64,000 nucleotides of DNA from Mucilaginibacter celer (GTDB lineage Bacteria > Bacteroidota > Bacteroidia > Sphingobacteriales > Sphingobacteriaceae): contig NZ_CP032869.1 of NCBI RefSeq assembly GCF_003576455.2, positions 1,798,001 to 1,862,000 on the forward strand, in the 5' to 3' direction. Below, one piece after another: positions 1 to 8,642 of the stretch. The translations under genes were made by a program, and so were the position numbers. Positions within the stretch are counted from its first letter, which is position 1. Every line of letters begins with the position of its first letter. The notes beneath the pieces were generated by a model that was not told the DNA's origin, ran no database searches, and was given only the letters and a program-made list of their open reading frames with translations.

Positions 1-1821
1 ATCAAACGGCGTACCTATACGGCGAAATGCCGTGGCGGCCTGAACTCTTACCATGGCCGGAAAACGAGCCACAAGTTTTTGAATATCTGCCGGCGTATTG
101 GGCACTTTTGGCTTTAGTTTAATAAAGGTGCCTGTTTGCAGCCAAACCCAACTCCAGCTAAAATGTTTGATAACCGGCATAGCCAGGTTGCACTGCAGTA
201 TCTCAAATTGCAATGACGATTGCTCCGGAAGATCCTTCAGCACAGCGGTAACAGTAAAAGGTGCATCGTATCCGTCAAATATGAGAGTTTTACCAATCGG
301 ATCGGTCTCACCAAAATATTTTTTCGCACAGCTTTCGGTTAGCACAACTCCACCTGGCCCGTTAAGGCATGTAGCAGCATTGCCCTTAAGCAGCGGATAG
401 TTGAAAAATTGAAGAAAGTTGGAATCAACCGACAAACATTTTTTCTCTGTCATCGCTTCACGCTGCCCGTTTTTTACAAAGTGCACAACCTCATCGCCCG
501 GCATGTAAATACGCGTATAACTTTCAATTTCGGGAAAATTGGTTTGCAAAGCCTCGCCTAAAGGCGGTGGCGTGTGTGCCGCAATAAATTCATTATTGCC
601 ATCTTTTTCGTGGATGTTAACGCGGTAAGTGCGGTTGGCATCCTTAAAAAAGTTATCGTAGCCCAACTCATTCTTTATATACAAACTAATCAGCAGTACA
701 CTGGCTAACCCTATGGCCAAACTGCTTATATTGATTATTGATACACTGCTGTTGCGAACAAGGTTTCGGTAAGCGATCTTAAAATAATTGCGGATCATGA
801 CATGGCGTTTTAAAGTTCCCGAAAGCCGGTTTTCCGGGCTTTCCTGATGCAATATTATCGTTCGCAAATGTGGTTGCATAGCCAACTTATCATTTGGCAA
901 CACTTTCTTCAGGTTGTTTTTGTATTCAACAGGAGTTTTGCCGGTAATCTCTTTGAAAAGCCGGTTAAAAGTTCTCTGTGAGTTGAAGCCGCTTTCAAAT
1001 GCTATGCCCAGCAGGGTAAGCCGCTCATAAGCCGGGTCTTTCATTTTTCGTGAAACTTCTCTTACGCGTAGTTCATTAATAAAGTCGTTGAAGTTTTTCT
1101 TCAGGCCGTTATTAATGATCCTGGACAAATCGTGCGGGTGGATGCCTAATTTTACGGCAAGCGAAGCCAGGGTGAGATCGGCGTCTTCGTAAAGGCGGCC
1201 GACAGCCACTGCCTCTCTCAACCGGCGTGCTTTTTCTAAATCGTCGGCATTTGCATTAGCCAGTGGCACACGGGTATCCGTTTTCAATATAGCTTCCGCT
1301 GCCATGAAGATCAACACCCAGGCGATAGCCAAAAAGAAAACCTGGTTTAAGGTTGTAAACAGGCAAAGCAAGCCGAGCAGGAGGAGGGTTTGATTCAGTC
1401 GCCGGAAAGCATATCGTGGCCGGTCCATTAATACGGGTTGCAAACTATCGTAAAAACGCTGAATTAGTCTGCAAGTAAGAAATATGTAAACGATAATCGA
1501 CAGTAAAATCAGCGGTTGCGGGACCCAGTAACTTGCCAGTAAGGGACTAAAGTGTAGCCAATGTTTCCGGTGCCAACTACTATCAGTCCGGGTTAGCGTG
1601 CGTACATAAAAATAAAGCAGCGGACCGACTGCCAATGGCAACACTAAAGCCGGCACTGCAAACTCAAGTACTGTTGCACACAGGGCCAGGCTAAGCAAAC
1701 GATTGGCTGTTTGATTATCCTTTTTAATGAACCACAATAACAAGGCAAGCATCAAGCCTGCAAATAATGTTGCAAGGCAGGTTAATTCATAAGGTGCGAT
1801 ATGATTTAATATTGAGTTCAA
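1..1821 (-). CDS. Membrane AraC-type regulator fused to FtsX/MacB-type ABC permease (partial)
   Basis: The frame is open without a stop for 607 codons and leaves the window at its left edge. Residues about 8-180 hold several hydrophobic segments, probably membrane helices. Residues about 205-305 form an AraC-type helix-turn-helix domain, with LTLLGIAFESGFNSQRTFNR followed by FKEITGKTPVEYK. After a 35-residue linker, residue 342 onward reads MIRNYFKIAYRNLVRNSS, the usual start of Bacteroidota MacB-like permeases, then one membrane helix and an extracytoplasmic MacB_PCD-like region. I translated the junction base by base and the frame is continuous. I chose the TTG at 1821 because it precedes the first hydrophobic segment; an ATG at 1893 would add 24 residues. 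The C-terminal FtsX helices lie outside the window. The permease type exports or remodels envelope substrates; the regulatory coupling is inferred. An ATG at 798 could also give a separate permease. Confidence 0.8.
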   Translation of the reverse strand, partial: MNSILNHIAPYELTCLATLFAGLMLALLLWFIKKDNQTANRLLSLALCATVLEFAVPALVLPLAVGPLLYFYVRTLTRTDSSWHRKHWLHFSPLLASYWVPQPLILLSIIVYIFLTCRLIQRFYDSLQPVLMDRPRYAFRRLNQTLLLLGLLCLFTTLNQVFFLAIAWVLIFMAAEAILKTDTRVPLANANADDLEKARRLREAVAVGRLYEDADLTLASLAVKLGIHPHDLSRIINNGLKKNFNDFINELRVREVSRKMKDPAYERLTLLGIAFESGFNSQRTFNRLFKEITGKTPVEYKNNLKKVLPNDKLAMQPHLRTIILHQESPENRLSGTLKRHVMIRNYFKIAYRNLVRNSSVSIINISSLAIGLASVLLISLYIKNELGYDNFFKDANRTYRVNIHEKDGNNEFIAAHTPPPLGEALQTNFPEIESYTRIYMPGDEVVHFVKNGQREAMTEKKCLSVDSNFLQFFNYPLLKGNAATCLNGPGGVVLTESCAKKYFGETDPIGKTLIFDGYDAPFTVTAVLKDLPEQSSLQFEILQCNLAMPVIKHFSWSWVWLQTGTFIKLKPKVPNTPADIQKLVARFPAMVRVQAATAFRRIGTPFD

Positions 1822-1915
1822 ACAGTTTTTTTGCTCAATCTTTATTCCGAAATTATAAACTACTGAAAAACAATAATTTATATAAATTAACATGGTTTGA
1901 TTGTAATGAAACCGT

Positions 1916-1931
1916 ACGAACGGGCGTTCGT
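1916..1931. promoter_or_regulatory. Operator-like 16-bp palindrome
   Basis: Two perfect 7-bp arms, ACGAACG and CGTTCGT, are separated by GG. The site lies about 95 bp upstream of the chosen start of the AraC-permease fusion. The shape fits an operator for a dimeric repressor such as a TetR-family protein, but no such gene is in the window. The binder is unknown. Confidence 0.35.
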
Positions 1932-2094
1932 TTTTAAACGGCAGATTTAACAGGTAGTAGTGTTACCTTGGTATGATATATCTCCCATATAGCAACAAAA
2001 TGGGAATCATCAGGCAATTGTGCCCGAAAACTGTTTTCGGCTTATGCTGTCAACGCGTAATCGCTGAGTATCTCAATAAATTTGATCGAAAATT

Positions 2095-2134
2095 CACCTC
2101 CCACAGGTCAATAACTGTAGGAGGTGTTTTTTTT
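2095..2134 (+). terminator. Rho-independent terminator, strong in plus orientation
   Basis: CACCTCC (2095-2101) pairs with GGAGGTG (2120-2126), and after one mismatch ACAG pairs with CTGT; the loop is 8 nt. Eight T residues follow at 2127-2134 on the plus strand. On the minus strand only AATTTT follows, so it could end the lipoprotein cluster (last stop at 2194) less efficiently. The plus-strand orientation is odd because no plus-strand gene precedes it. Confidence 0.7.
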
Positions 2135-2193
2135 GAATAAAATCCATTTTCAGGCTTCCGTTTGCTTGGGTATTCTATTATAAAAAGAAACTA

Positions 2194-3006
2194 TTACGGC
2201 TGCTTTTTATTAACTGTCCACTCGGCCATTTGAAAATCACGGGCGCCATTATTTACCTTTATGCTTAGCCTGTAAAATTTGTAAGCTACATTGTTGTTAA
2301 AGTGGTAGATGATCCGCTGAAAACGGTTGGCAAAAACTTCGTTATTTTTACTGTGGAGATTTATCCAACGGATGCCGTCTTCCGAACCCTGCAGGATCCA
2401 TCCTTTAGGGTCACGATCTGGCGAGTCATTGGCCGACGTCATGGTGTAGGCACCTGCGACAGCTGGTGTGTTAAGTTCATATTTCAAAACCAGGTCGCCG
2501 GAGAAACCTGATTGAAAAAATTTGGTGTTCGGATCACCATCAACTACCTTTAATGAACCCTCGCCGGCATTTGGGCCGCCTCCGTTATCACGCGATACGG
2601 TGAGCGTGCCACCTATGGTTTTAAAATAACTCTCACCTACTTTGGTGCGGTCAAAGTTAGGGTCGGCTACATTCAGTATTATTTCACGGGCAGACGAAAA
2701 TCCCTGCGAATTGCGGGCGGTGAAAGTTACGTGATATAAGCCATCAAACGCATAACGGTGTTTAGGTGCGATTGCTGTAGATGTACTGTCGTCACCAAAC
2801 TGCCACAGGATATCCTTATAATTAGTGGCTGTACCGGTAAATTGATAGCTTAAAAAATCAACGCTATCTGTTCGCGCAGCAGTAAAATTCACAACAGGTA
2901 GTGGCTCATCCGGTTTGGGTTGTGGTGCGGGCTTATCTTTTTTACACCCGGCAAACAACAAGGCCGCTGTTGTAAATACCGATATAATGTGCAATGCTTT
3001 TTTCAT
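2194..3006 (-). CDS. PKD-domain lipoprotein with discoidin-like C-terminal domain
   Basis: A lipoprotein signal peptide ends in LFAGC, with lipidated Cys21 followed by KKDK. Residues about 35-115 look like a PKD domain, with the core WQFGDDST and a following Y-H-V-T-F strand. The C-terminal half (about 125-270) is a discoidin/F5-8-type-C-like jelly roll, seen in GGTLTVSRDNGGGPNAGEG, DPNTKFF and a closing AEWTVNK. The same C-terminal domain occurs in the fasciclin lipoprotein at 14477-15586. It is the last gene of the minus-strand cluster, 33 bp after the PA14 lipoprotein. A surface binding or scaffold role is inferred from the domains; no catalytic motif is visible. Confidence 0.8.
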   Translation of the reverse strand: MKKALHIISVFTTAALLFAGCKKDKPAPQPKPDEPLPVVNFTAARTDSVDFLSYQFTGTATNYKDILWQFGDDSTSTAIAPKHRYAFDGLYHVTFTARNSQGFSSAREIILNVADPNFDRTKVGESYFKTIGGTLTVSRDNGGGPNAGEGSLKVVDGDPNTKFFQSGFSGDLVLKYELNTPAVAGAYTMTSANDSPDRDPKGWILQGSEDGIRWINLHSKNNEVFANRFQRIIYHFNNNVAYKFYRLSIKVNNGARDFQMAEWTVNKKQP

Positions 3007-3039
3007 GTCTTTAATTTTTTTCCATTGATCTGTTTTGGC

Positions 3040-4479
3040 TCAGGGTGCCGGGAATAACTGGCTTTGCGGTATGATCCTCCTCCCGTTGATACCGGCCGAC
3101 GGCACTTCAAAAGTTAAACGGGCACGCTGGCCGCCTACGTTTTCACGATGATCGGCCTCTATTTTGTAGCGTTTACCACGTTCTAAAAATATTTTGGCGT
3201 TGCGGCTATCTTTATCCCATTCGGTGGTAAAATCGTTAATAATGGCCTTGCCATCAATAAATAATCTCGATCCGTCGTCCCATTCGTTTTGCCAAAACAC
3301 GTACTCGCCTCTAACCGGTGCAAGGAACTCGCCGGTCCACCGGGTGGAGAAATTATCATGACTGATGCCTGGTATCGCAGCCTGCCAAACCCCGTCGTTG
3401 GGCCAATCAATGGTGGGTTCTATTTGTACAAGATCGGGCTTTCTGCCGTCAAAATCAAGTAGTTGGTTGTTTGAAAAGTATTCAGCTTTTAAACCCGTTC
3501 CGTTACCGGTTATGTACGAGTTGTTATCCAGGTTAACTTCCGGTTGTACCAAAACTATCAGTCTGCTGTTTGTTGGATGCAGGATGTGTTTTGTAGGATT
3601 AACCAAACTCACTACAAAGCCAAAGCGTTTGTTGGCAACTATATTCGCATCAAAAACAGGCCATCCAATGGATAAACGGATTACGGCGGTACTGGCATTG
3701 GAGTTTACCCTGATCTGGGTATCAATGTTAAACTGATCGGGTTTAAGCGCGATAGTGTTGGCTGGCAGTACTTTTTTGCTTACCAAATCAGCTATCGTAT
3801 CCATATTCAGTTTTACACTCACGTTAAACGCACCGGCCGGTACACCTGCCAGGTTTACTGTTAATGGGATAGTGATGCCTGCAGGCGATGTTGTGTAGTT
3901 TTTTTGATAATCGACATCCATAATGCCGCCGCCATTTAAAAGCGACAGGTAATGAATATCCGTTTCTTTAATAAGCGTTTTGGTATCAAGCACCACCAGG
4001 ATGTTTGATTGACCGCCCTTAATCTGGTTGCCCTTGCCAGGTGCCGTAAGTTTAAACGCAAAAGCCACTTTTTTGCCATAATTAGCCTCTATGGCCGATA
4101 ACCTGATGCTGGCAACCGATGTTGCTGTATCCGAGCCGAATGCTACATTGATAACACTATTATAGTCAATTGCTCCGGCAGGCAACATTACCGTGTTTTT
4201 AAGGGTGCCATTTGCAATCAGCTTGGTTACTGTATCATTGTTAAACGTTACACCCACCTGGAATGCTTTGGTTGCAGGCCCCGATAAGGATATTTTAAAT
4301 GGCACTTTAACTATTTCGTTCCCGGCGGTTGCATCGCCGGTATTTGCACCTGCACCTGAAATATCCCTGTCGGTATTGGGGATTGGCTTCAGATCATCAA
4401 GTGCATTGTTTTTGCAGGCTGCCGCTACCAGGATCATTAATCCGATAAGCAAAACATAGCTGTATTTTTTCATCATCAA
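3040..4479 (-). CDS. DUF1735-like/PA14 lipoprotein
   Basis: The signal peptide ends in VAAAC (Cys22). Two similar beta-rich segments follow (about 55-170 and 190-310), each with an N-D-T-V/I-x-x-L element and a later IRLS strand; they resemble tandem DUF1735-type adhesion domains found in SusE/F positions of polysaccharide loci. Residues about 330-475 form a PA14 domain: LKAEYFSN at its start, then FSTRWTGEFLAP and DDGSRLFIDG. PA14 domains commonly bind carbohydrate. The gene sits 26 bp after the LamG lipoprotein and 33 bp before the PKD lipoprotein, so cotranscription is likely. The protein is probably a surface-exposed glycan binder; the ligand is unknown. Confidence 0.78.
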   Translation of the reverse strand: MMMKKYSYVLLIGLMILVAAACKNNALDDLKPIPNTDRDISGAGANTGDATAGNEIVKVPFKISLSGPATKAFQVGVTFNNDTVTKLIANGTLKNTVMLPAGAIDYNSVINVAFGSDTATSVASIRLSAIEANYGKKVAFAFKLTAPGKGNQIKGGQSNILVVLDTKTLIKETDIHYLSLLNGGGIMDVDYQKNYTTSPAGITIPLTVNLAGVPAGAFNVSVKLNMDTIADLVSKKVLPANTIALKPDQFNIDTQIRVNSNASTAVIRLSIGWPVFDANIVANKRFGFVVSLVNPTKHILHPTNSRLIVLVQPEVNLDNNSYITGNGTGLKAEYFSNNQLLDFDGRKPDLVQIEPTIDWPNDGVWQAAIPGISHDNFSTRWTGEFLAPVRGEYVFWQNEWDDGSRLFIDGKAIINDFTTEWDKDSRNAKIFLERGKRYKIEADHRENVGGQRARLTFEVPSAGINGRRIIPQSQLFPAP

Positions 4480-4505
4480 ATAATTTAGTTTTTAATGGTT
4501 ATCAT

Positions 4506-6206
4506 CTATTGATCAAGCCAAACGCGGCCATCAAGTCCCCAGGCTTGCCTGTTGGGGATCCTGAACCAGTTTATGATCTGGGCCGGTATATCAGCCGTTT
4601 GCGGAACAAACTGGGCAAGTGCTCCTGCCGGCGGCGGGCAAATCAGGTCATTAAAATCCTCCCATTGGTAATTACCTTTCAATTTAAAATCCCGCGCCTG
4701 CGGACCAACATCTCTGATCCTGTCGCCCTGGCCGTCTGTACCCGGCCAGTAGGCTGCTAAAAAAGTGTAGTAGGGGTGGCCTTCGCTGATGGAGGTTTCG
4801 CAGGCGTAATTTCCAATCACGGCATCGGGTACATCTACCTTAAAAAACCTGATATCTGTTACGTATACATCCGGCGTGCCGTGTCCATTACCATTTAAGT
4901 AGCCCAGTTTTAGCTTACTGTTATTACTGAGGCTTCCTGATTCGGTTATATCTAATTCATTATTGAAAACCCCGTTGGTATATGTTCTGATATACCGCCT
5001 GCCCGCACGTATTTCACATTTAACCGAAAGGTTTTGCCATTGGCCTTTTGGTAAATCGCCGCCGCGGCACTGGTGATAATCGCCATCCTTGGTACCCCGG
5101 TATTCAAAATACCAGTAAGTATCTTCAAGATAAATTACCCAGCCAACACCCGGGTGCCCGGATGACCATTCGGGCCTTTTACCCAAAATACTTGGCCAGA
5201 AGAATTTATCCTCATTCTTTTTAACCTTCAGCTCGATGGTGAATTTGGTAGTATCATCTATATTAAAAATATCGGCGGTATCTATCTCGGCCCTTATACC
5301 GGTATCCTTCAAACGTACAGTACGCCCCAGGTACCTGTTGCCGGTAAATGGTTTACCTATAATCCTTTGTTTATATTTCGGGTTGTAATAAATGGTGAAT
5401 GTATTGGCCGCCGTGTTACTGAAAACGGTGTTGTCATTTTCATTTGGTGGAATATTAAACTTTCCGCCACCGCTTGAAGCAATCACCACCAGCCAGTCCT
5501 CATTGGCATAGTTTTTCCTTTTTTTGAGGGCGTCGATGATCTCGCCTACATAGCCGTCAAACTTTTCGATAGCGGCTTTATACTGGGGGAACGAATTATT
5601 ATATCCGTATTTTGCTCCGGCCTCCCTGATATCATTAAACTGGCCAACTATCAATTGTGCCGTATCGGTATTCAGGCTGTTAACTACAGCGGTTTTAATC
5701 TGCTCGTCGGTACTGAACAGTTCGCTTGCTGTAGTGCCCTGCGTTAACTTATTTTTAAAAGTGGCCGATGAAGCGAAAGAAACAATTTTGGCATTCGGCT
5801 TTTCTTCTTTTATCCTTTCAAAAAACACCGGGTAAGTTGCAAGGTTGTTCCCGGCAAAATCGTCTGATAACACCTTGTGTTTTTCTTTTTTTACACCGGT
5901 TAGCATATTGGCCCAGTTGCTTACATCCCGCGTCGAATCCGGATCGCTCAGGGCAACCCAGCTGTAGATAGAGCTTGGCAGCAATGCCTTTATATTGGGT
6001 ACATTGGCGCTATTTACCGATGATCCCCTTGCACCATCAACTATCAGGTACAGAACCTTGCGCTCGCCAAACGATGCTTTAGCAGTATCTGTATATTTTT
6101 TATCGGGCAGGGTACGCACAAAATCCTTATTACATGATATTGCAACAACGGCCAATGCACAAATAATCGAAAAAATGATCTCCTTGTATTTTTTCCTGTT
6201 CTGCAT
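4506..6206 (-). CDS. Degenerate alkaline-phosphatase-fold lipoprotein with LamG-like domain (DUF4983-like)
   Basis: The lipobox is VAISC (Cys25). Residues about 48-285 follow the layout of phosphodiesterase/sulfatase members of the alkaline phosphatase superfamily: VLYLIVDGARG (Asp57), then DVSNWANMLTG where active enzymes have T-F-P-N...TG, then ND...AGAKYG where they have PD..GHKYG, then IASSGGG where they have TSDHG. Asp57 and Asp192 remain, but the nucleophile position is Asp94 and the His, Asp and His metal-ligand positions are Ala198, Ser245 and Gly246. Catalysis is therefore unlikely. Residues about 295-500 resemble a LamG/concanavalin-like domain. The whole resembles Bacteroidota DUF4983 proteins. 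The likely role is ligand binding at the cell surface (inference). Confidence 0.75.
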   Translation of the reverse strand: MQNRKKYKEIIFSIICALAVVAISCNKDFVRTLPDKKYTDTAKASFGERKVLYLIVDGARGSSVNSANVPNIKALLPSSIYSWVALSDPDSTRDVSNWANMLTGVKKEKHKVLSDDFAGNNLATYPVFFERIKEEKPNAKIVSFASSATFKNKLTQGTTASELFSTDEQIKTAVVNSLNTDTAQLIVGQFNDIREAGAKYGYNNSFPQYKAAIEKFDGYVGEIIDALKKRKNYANEDWLVVIASSGGGKFNIPPNENDNTVFSNTAANTFTIYYNPKYKQRIIGKPFTGNRYLGRTVRLKDTGIRAEIDTADIFNIDDTTKFTIELKVKKNEDKFFWPSILGKRPEWSSGHPGVGWVIYLEDTYWYFEYRGTKDGDYHQCRGGDLPKGQWQNLSVKCEIRAGRRYIRTYTNGVFNNELDITESGSLSNNSKLKLGYLNGNGHGTPDVYVTDIRFFKVDVPDAVIGNYACETSISEGHPYYTFLAAYWPGTDGQGDRIRDVGPQARDFKLKGNYQWEDFNDLICPPPAGALAQFVPQTADIPAQIINWFRIPNRQAWGLDGRVWLDQ

Positions 6207-6237
6207 TTCTTTATAAATTATAGGTTGTCATAAAAAA

Positions 6238-7848
6238 TTATTCGATGGTTACGCGTATAATGTTGCTAACCTGTATGTTATCAAATCTGTCGAAATTGCC
6301 TATCAGCAATAATGCCCGTTTACCATCGGTTGATTTGGTTTCAATGATATCATACAAAGAACCTGAGAACGGCCCGGTGCTATTGTAGTCTGCTGCAAGC
6401 TCACCTTTGGTGTTTAATACCATGAAACCGTTACGGGTAACATTATCATACTTTTTAAAACTGCCGCTCACTACTATCAGCCCGTCATTAAGCTGGCGTG
6501 CGAAACCGGGATAACCGCCTTCAAATGTTTTTGCCACAAAAGTTTGATCGAGTGTACCATCCAGGTTAACCAGCGCCATGCTGATAGCCGCTTTGCCATC
6601 ATAATTTCTGAATATGCCGGTTATGAGGTATTTTTTAGTAATCGGGTTATAGGTTAAGGATGAGATACTGTTATCGGTACCTGTACCTGTTTTAAACGAA
6701 TCGTCGATGGCTCCGGCGGCTGTTAAGCGCACCAGGCGGCCGGCGGTTTTTTGATCAAACGTGGTAAAGCTTCCAAACAACACCAGTTTTTCCAGCTGAT
6801 CGGCGTCGGTATGCATGTACGATTCGATAGGGCCATTTGCCGAAGGCAGGCCTTTATTGGTTGCTATGTTAAAGCGGTACGTTTTATCAAGCGATCCATC
6901 CAGGTTAAAACGGGCAATCTGCCTGATCTCCGTACTATCCAGGATCACCGTATCGCGGGTAAAATCATGGTTATGTTCGGTATAAACCCGCTTTACATAG
7001 TACCTGAAACTCCCGGTTGCCAGTATTTTATTTTGATGCTTGTATATTTTAGAGATATACTCGTTAGTGCCGCCATTAAACTTCGGAAAGTACTTGGTAG
7101 TATCCGTTTGCGATGGTCGTCTGTAGGTTTTTACGCCGATGGTATCAATACTGCCATCAACATTTAAGGTTGTAATATTGCTGATGTTTTCGGTGCGTTG
7201 GTTGTAGCCACTAAAACCCCCGGCTATAACGTACTTTCCGCCAAGTTCAATAACCCTTGATAATGAACCGTTAGCGGCTTTACCTGTACGGAAAGTGCGA
7301 TCGAACTCGCCATCGCCCGATGTTCTTACTATGCGGTTAAGCGGCGTTATGATCCCTTTATTATCATAATTGGTAAACCATCCCAGTACAAGGTTACGGC
7401 CATCAGCAAGCGGATAAACCTGGTTTACACCACCGTTTGCTCCCGCCGTAGCCCTGAAAGAAGGGTCGATATTAATTAATCCGGATACTTTAAACAGGGG
7501 GCCAAGCACCAACTGATCATCAATAGCTATCGATGTAATACCGGTACTGCCAAACGGCGGCACTTTCACTTTGATGGTTGATTCTGTTACTTCGGTAACC
7601 TGGCCGGGTTCGCCGTTAAACATAAACTTTATTTTGTCTTTATAAGCCACAAGGCCGGTTGCTTTAAACGTAACCTCGGTGCCTACCCCCCCAACTGCCG
7701 GCACTGGTACTGCGTCGCGGCTTAGGGTAACGCCTAAAGGCGGCTTTCCTTCCCCGTAAGGTTCGGAGTAAATTGTTTTATCCTTTTTACATGCCTCTAT
7801 GCCGAGTGCAAGCAGGACAAGCATGATGATATAGTTAAGTCTTCTCAT
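6238..7848 (-). CDS. IPT/TIG plus delta-60-repeat beta-propeller lipoprotein (DUF5008-like)
   Basis: The lipobox is GIEAC (Cys20), followed by KKDK. Residues about 45-120 resemble an IPT/TIG immunoglobulin-like domain (GGVGTEVTFKATGL, then IKVKVPPFG). From about residue 130 to the end, units of 40-60 residues repeat with the signature L-x-x-D-G-x-x-D-x-x-F (for example LDGSLDKTYRF, LDGTLDQTFV) and G-x-F-x-x-Y/F-D, typical of delta-60 beta-propeller repeats. The architecture matches Bacteroidota DUF5008 proteins beside SusC/SusD. It takes the place after the second SusC-SusD-fasciclin module that the DUF5007-like gene takes after the first. Surface ligand binding is inferred. Confidence 0.75.
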   Translation of the reverse strand: MRRLNYIIMLVLLALGIEACKKDKTIYSEPYGEGKPPLGVTLSRDAVPVPAVGGVGTEVTFKATGLVAYKDKIKFMFNGEPGQVTEVTESTIKVKVPPFGSTGITSIAIDDQLVLGPLFKVSGLINIDPSFRATAGANGGVNQVYPLADGRNLVLGWFTNYDNKGIITPLNRIVRTSGDGEFDRTFRTGKAANGSLSRVIELGGKYVIAGGFSGYNQRTENISNITTLNVDGSIDTIGVKTYRRPSQTDTTKYFPKFNGGTNEYISKIYKHQNKILATGSFRYYVKRVYTEHNHDFTRDTVILDSTEIRQIARFNLDGSLDKTYRFNIATNKGLPSANGPIESYMHTDADQLEKLVLFGSFTTFDQKTAGRLVRLTAAGAIDDSFKTGTGTDNSISSLTYNPITKKYLITGIFRNYDGKAAISMALVNLDGTLDQTFVAKTFEGGYPGFARQLNDGLIVVSGSFKKYDNVTRNGFMVLNTKGELAADYNSTGPFSGSLYDIIETKSTDGKRALLLIGNFDRFDNIQVSNIIRVTIE

Positions 7849-7890
7849 ATTTCAATTGATTACCATTGAAAAAATATTGTTGCTAATGTT

Positions 7891-8625
7891 TTAATCGGAA
7901 TGGTGAAGGCCTGCAAAGTAGATCTCCTGGTAAAAATCGTCCTGGTTAAACCCAAAGTAGGCCTCGTTGTACTGCAGGGTATGCACCACGCCATTTTTGG
8001 GCTTGATATCCGATGATGAGATCTTATTCCGGAAAACCGCGTTCTGCGCGTTATTGATATCGTAGATATAGCTGATTACCAGTGTACGCGGACCAATATA
8101 TTTGATGTTATTGGCATCGTCATATATCACGCCAATGTTCAGCACATCGCCGCTGTAGGCATAATAAAGCGCTCCCGGATACTGGTTTTGCAGGTTGATA
8201 TCTATTTGAGGATAATCTTTAAGGCGGTTAATGCCTTTAAACATATACCGCTGCAGGTACTTTTTCCATATGGCCGAATCGATATCCGATAGATTTTTCA
8301 CCGTGTCGCGCCCGGCATCAAACAAAAATTTATTTAATGATCCCCTGGTTTTGTTGTTGCCGATGGTTCTTTTGATCACATCATCATCCGGCGCAAAAAA
8401 GGTAAAATCGGTTTTGCGGAATGTTTCTTCCATACCGGCCAGTTTTACAATCTGGGCAATGGTATCAAACGGCACTGCTTTATCCTGCAAATATTGCAGC
8501 ATATCGCCGGGATAGTCGGCCTTGGCTTTGCCTCCGTCTTTATAGTACTCATCGCGTTTACAGCCGGTAAGTACCAGTAAAAGTCCGGCAAACGCAATAA
8601 TTATATTTTTCATATTGCTTTTCAT
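7891..8625 (-). CDS. Fasciclin (FAS1) domain lipoprotein, second module
   Basis: The signal peptide ends in VLTGC (Cys22) followed by KRDE. One FAS1 domain covers about residues 40-225, with H1-like DFTFFAPDDDV and H2-like NGVVHTLQ motifs. The start could be the ATG at 8625 or the in-frame ATG four codons later; both give a working signal peptide. It lies 17 bp downstream of the second SusD. FAS1 domains generally act in adhesion. The repeated order SusC-SusD-FAS1 in this cluster suggests an accessory subunit of the importer, which is inference. Unlike its counterpart at 14477, it lacks the discoidin-like C-terminal domain. Confidence 0.82.
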   Translation of the reverse strand: MKSNMKNIIIAFAGLLLVLTGCKRDEYYKDGGKAKADYPGDMLQYLQDKAVPFDTIAQIVKLAGMEETFRKTDFTFFAPDDDVIKRTIGNNKTRGSLNKFLFDAGRDTVKNLSDIDSAIWKKYLQRYMFKGINRLKDYPQIDINLQNQYPGALYYAYSGDVLNIGVIYDDANNIKYIGPRTLVISYIYDINNAQNAVFRNKISSSDIKPKNGVVHTLQYNEAYFGFNQDDFYQEIYFAGLHHSD

Positions 8626-8642
8626 TACTTCTTAGGGATTGC

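Larger units (their letters stand above)
1822..2193. other. Intergenic region upstream of the AraC-permease fusion
   Basis: This stretch separates the fusion gene's 5' end from the 3' end of the large minus-strand lipoprotein cluster. It holds a 16-bp palindrome at 1916-1931 and a strong hairpin with a T8 tract at 2095-2134. I see no convincing gene here; a 46-codon frame at 2000-2140 runs through the terminator hairpin and is probably chance. Confidence 0.6.

Noticed and set aside
98..400. Plus-strand open frame near the left edge
   Set aside because: It is antisense to the well-supported permease coding frame and shows no protein motif.
2000..2140. 46-codon open frame on the plus strand
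   Set aside because: It runs through the full terminator hairpin and its T8 tract, so its last third is dictated by that structure; no known motif is visible.
4506..6206. Initial reading as an active alkaline phosphatase or sulfatase
   Set aside because: Most positions for the nucleophile and metal ligands are substituted, so an enzyme call is not justified.
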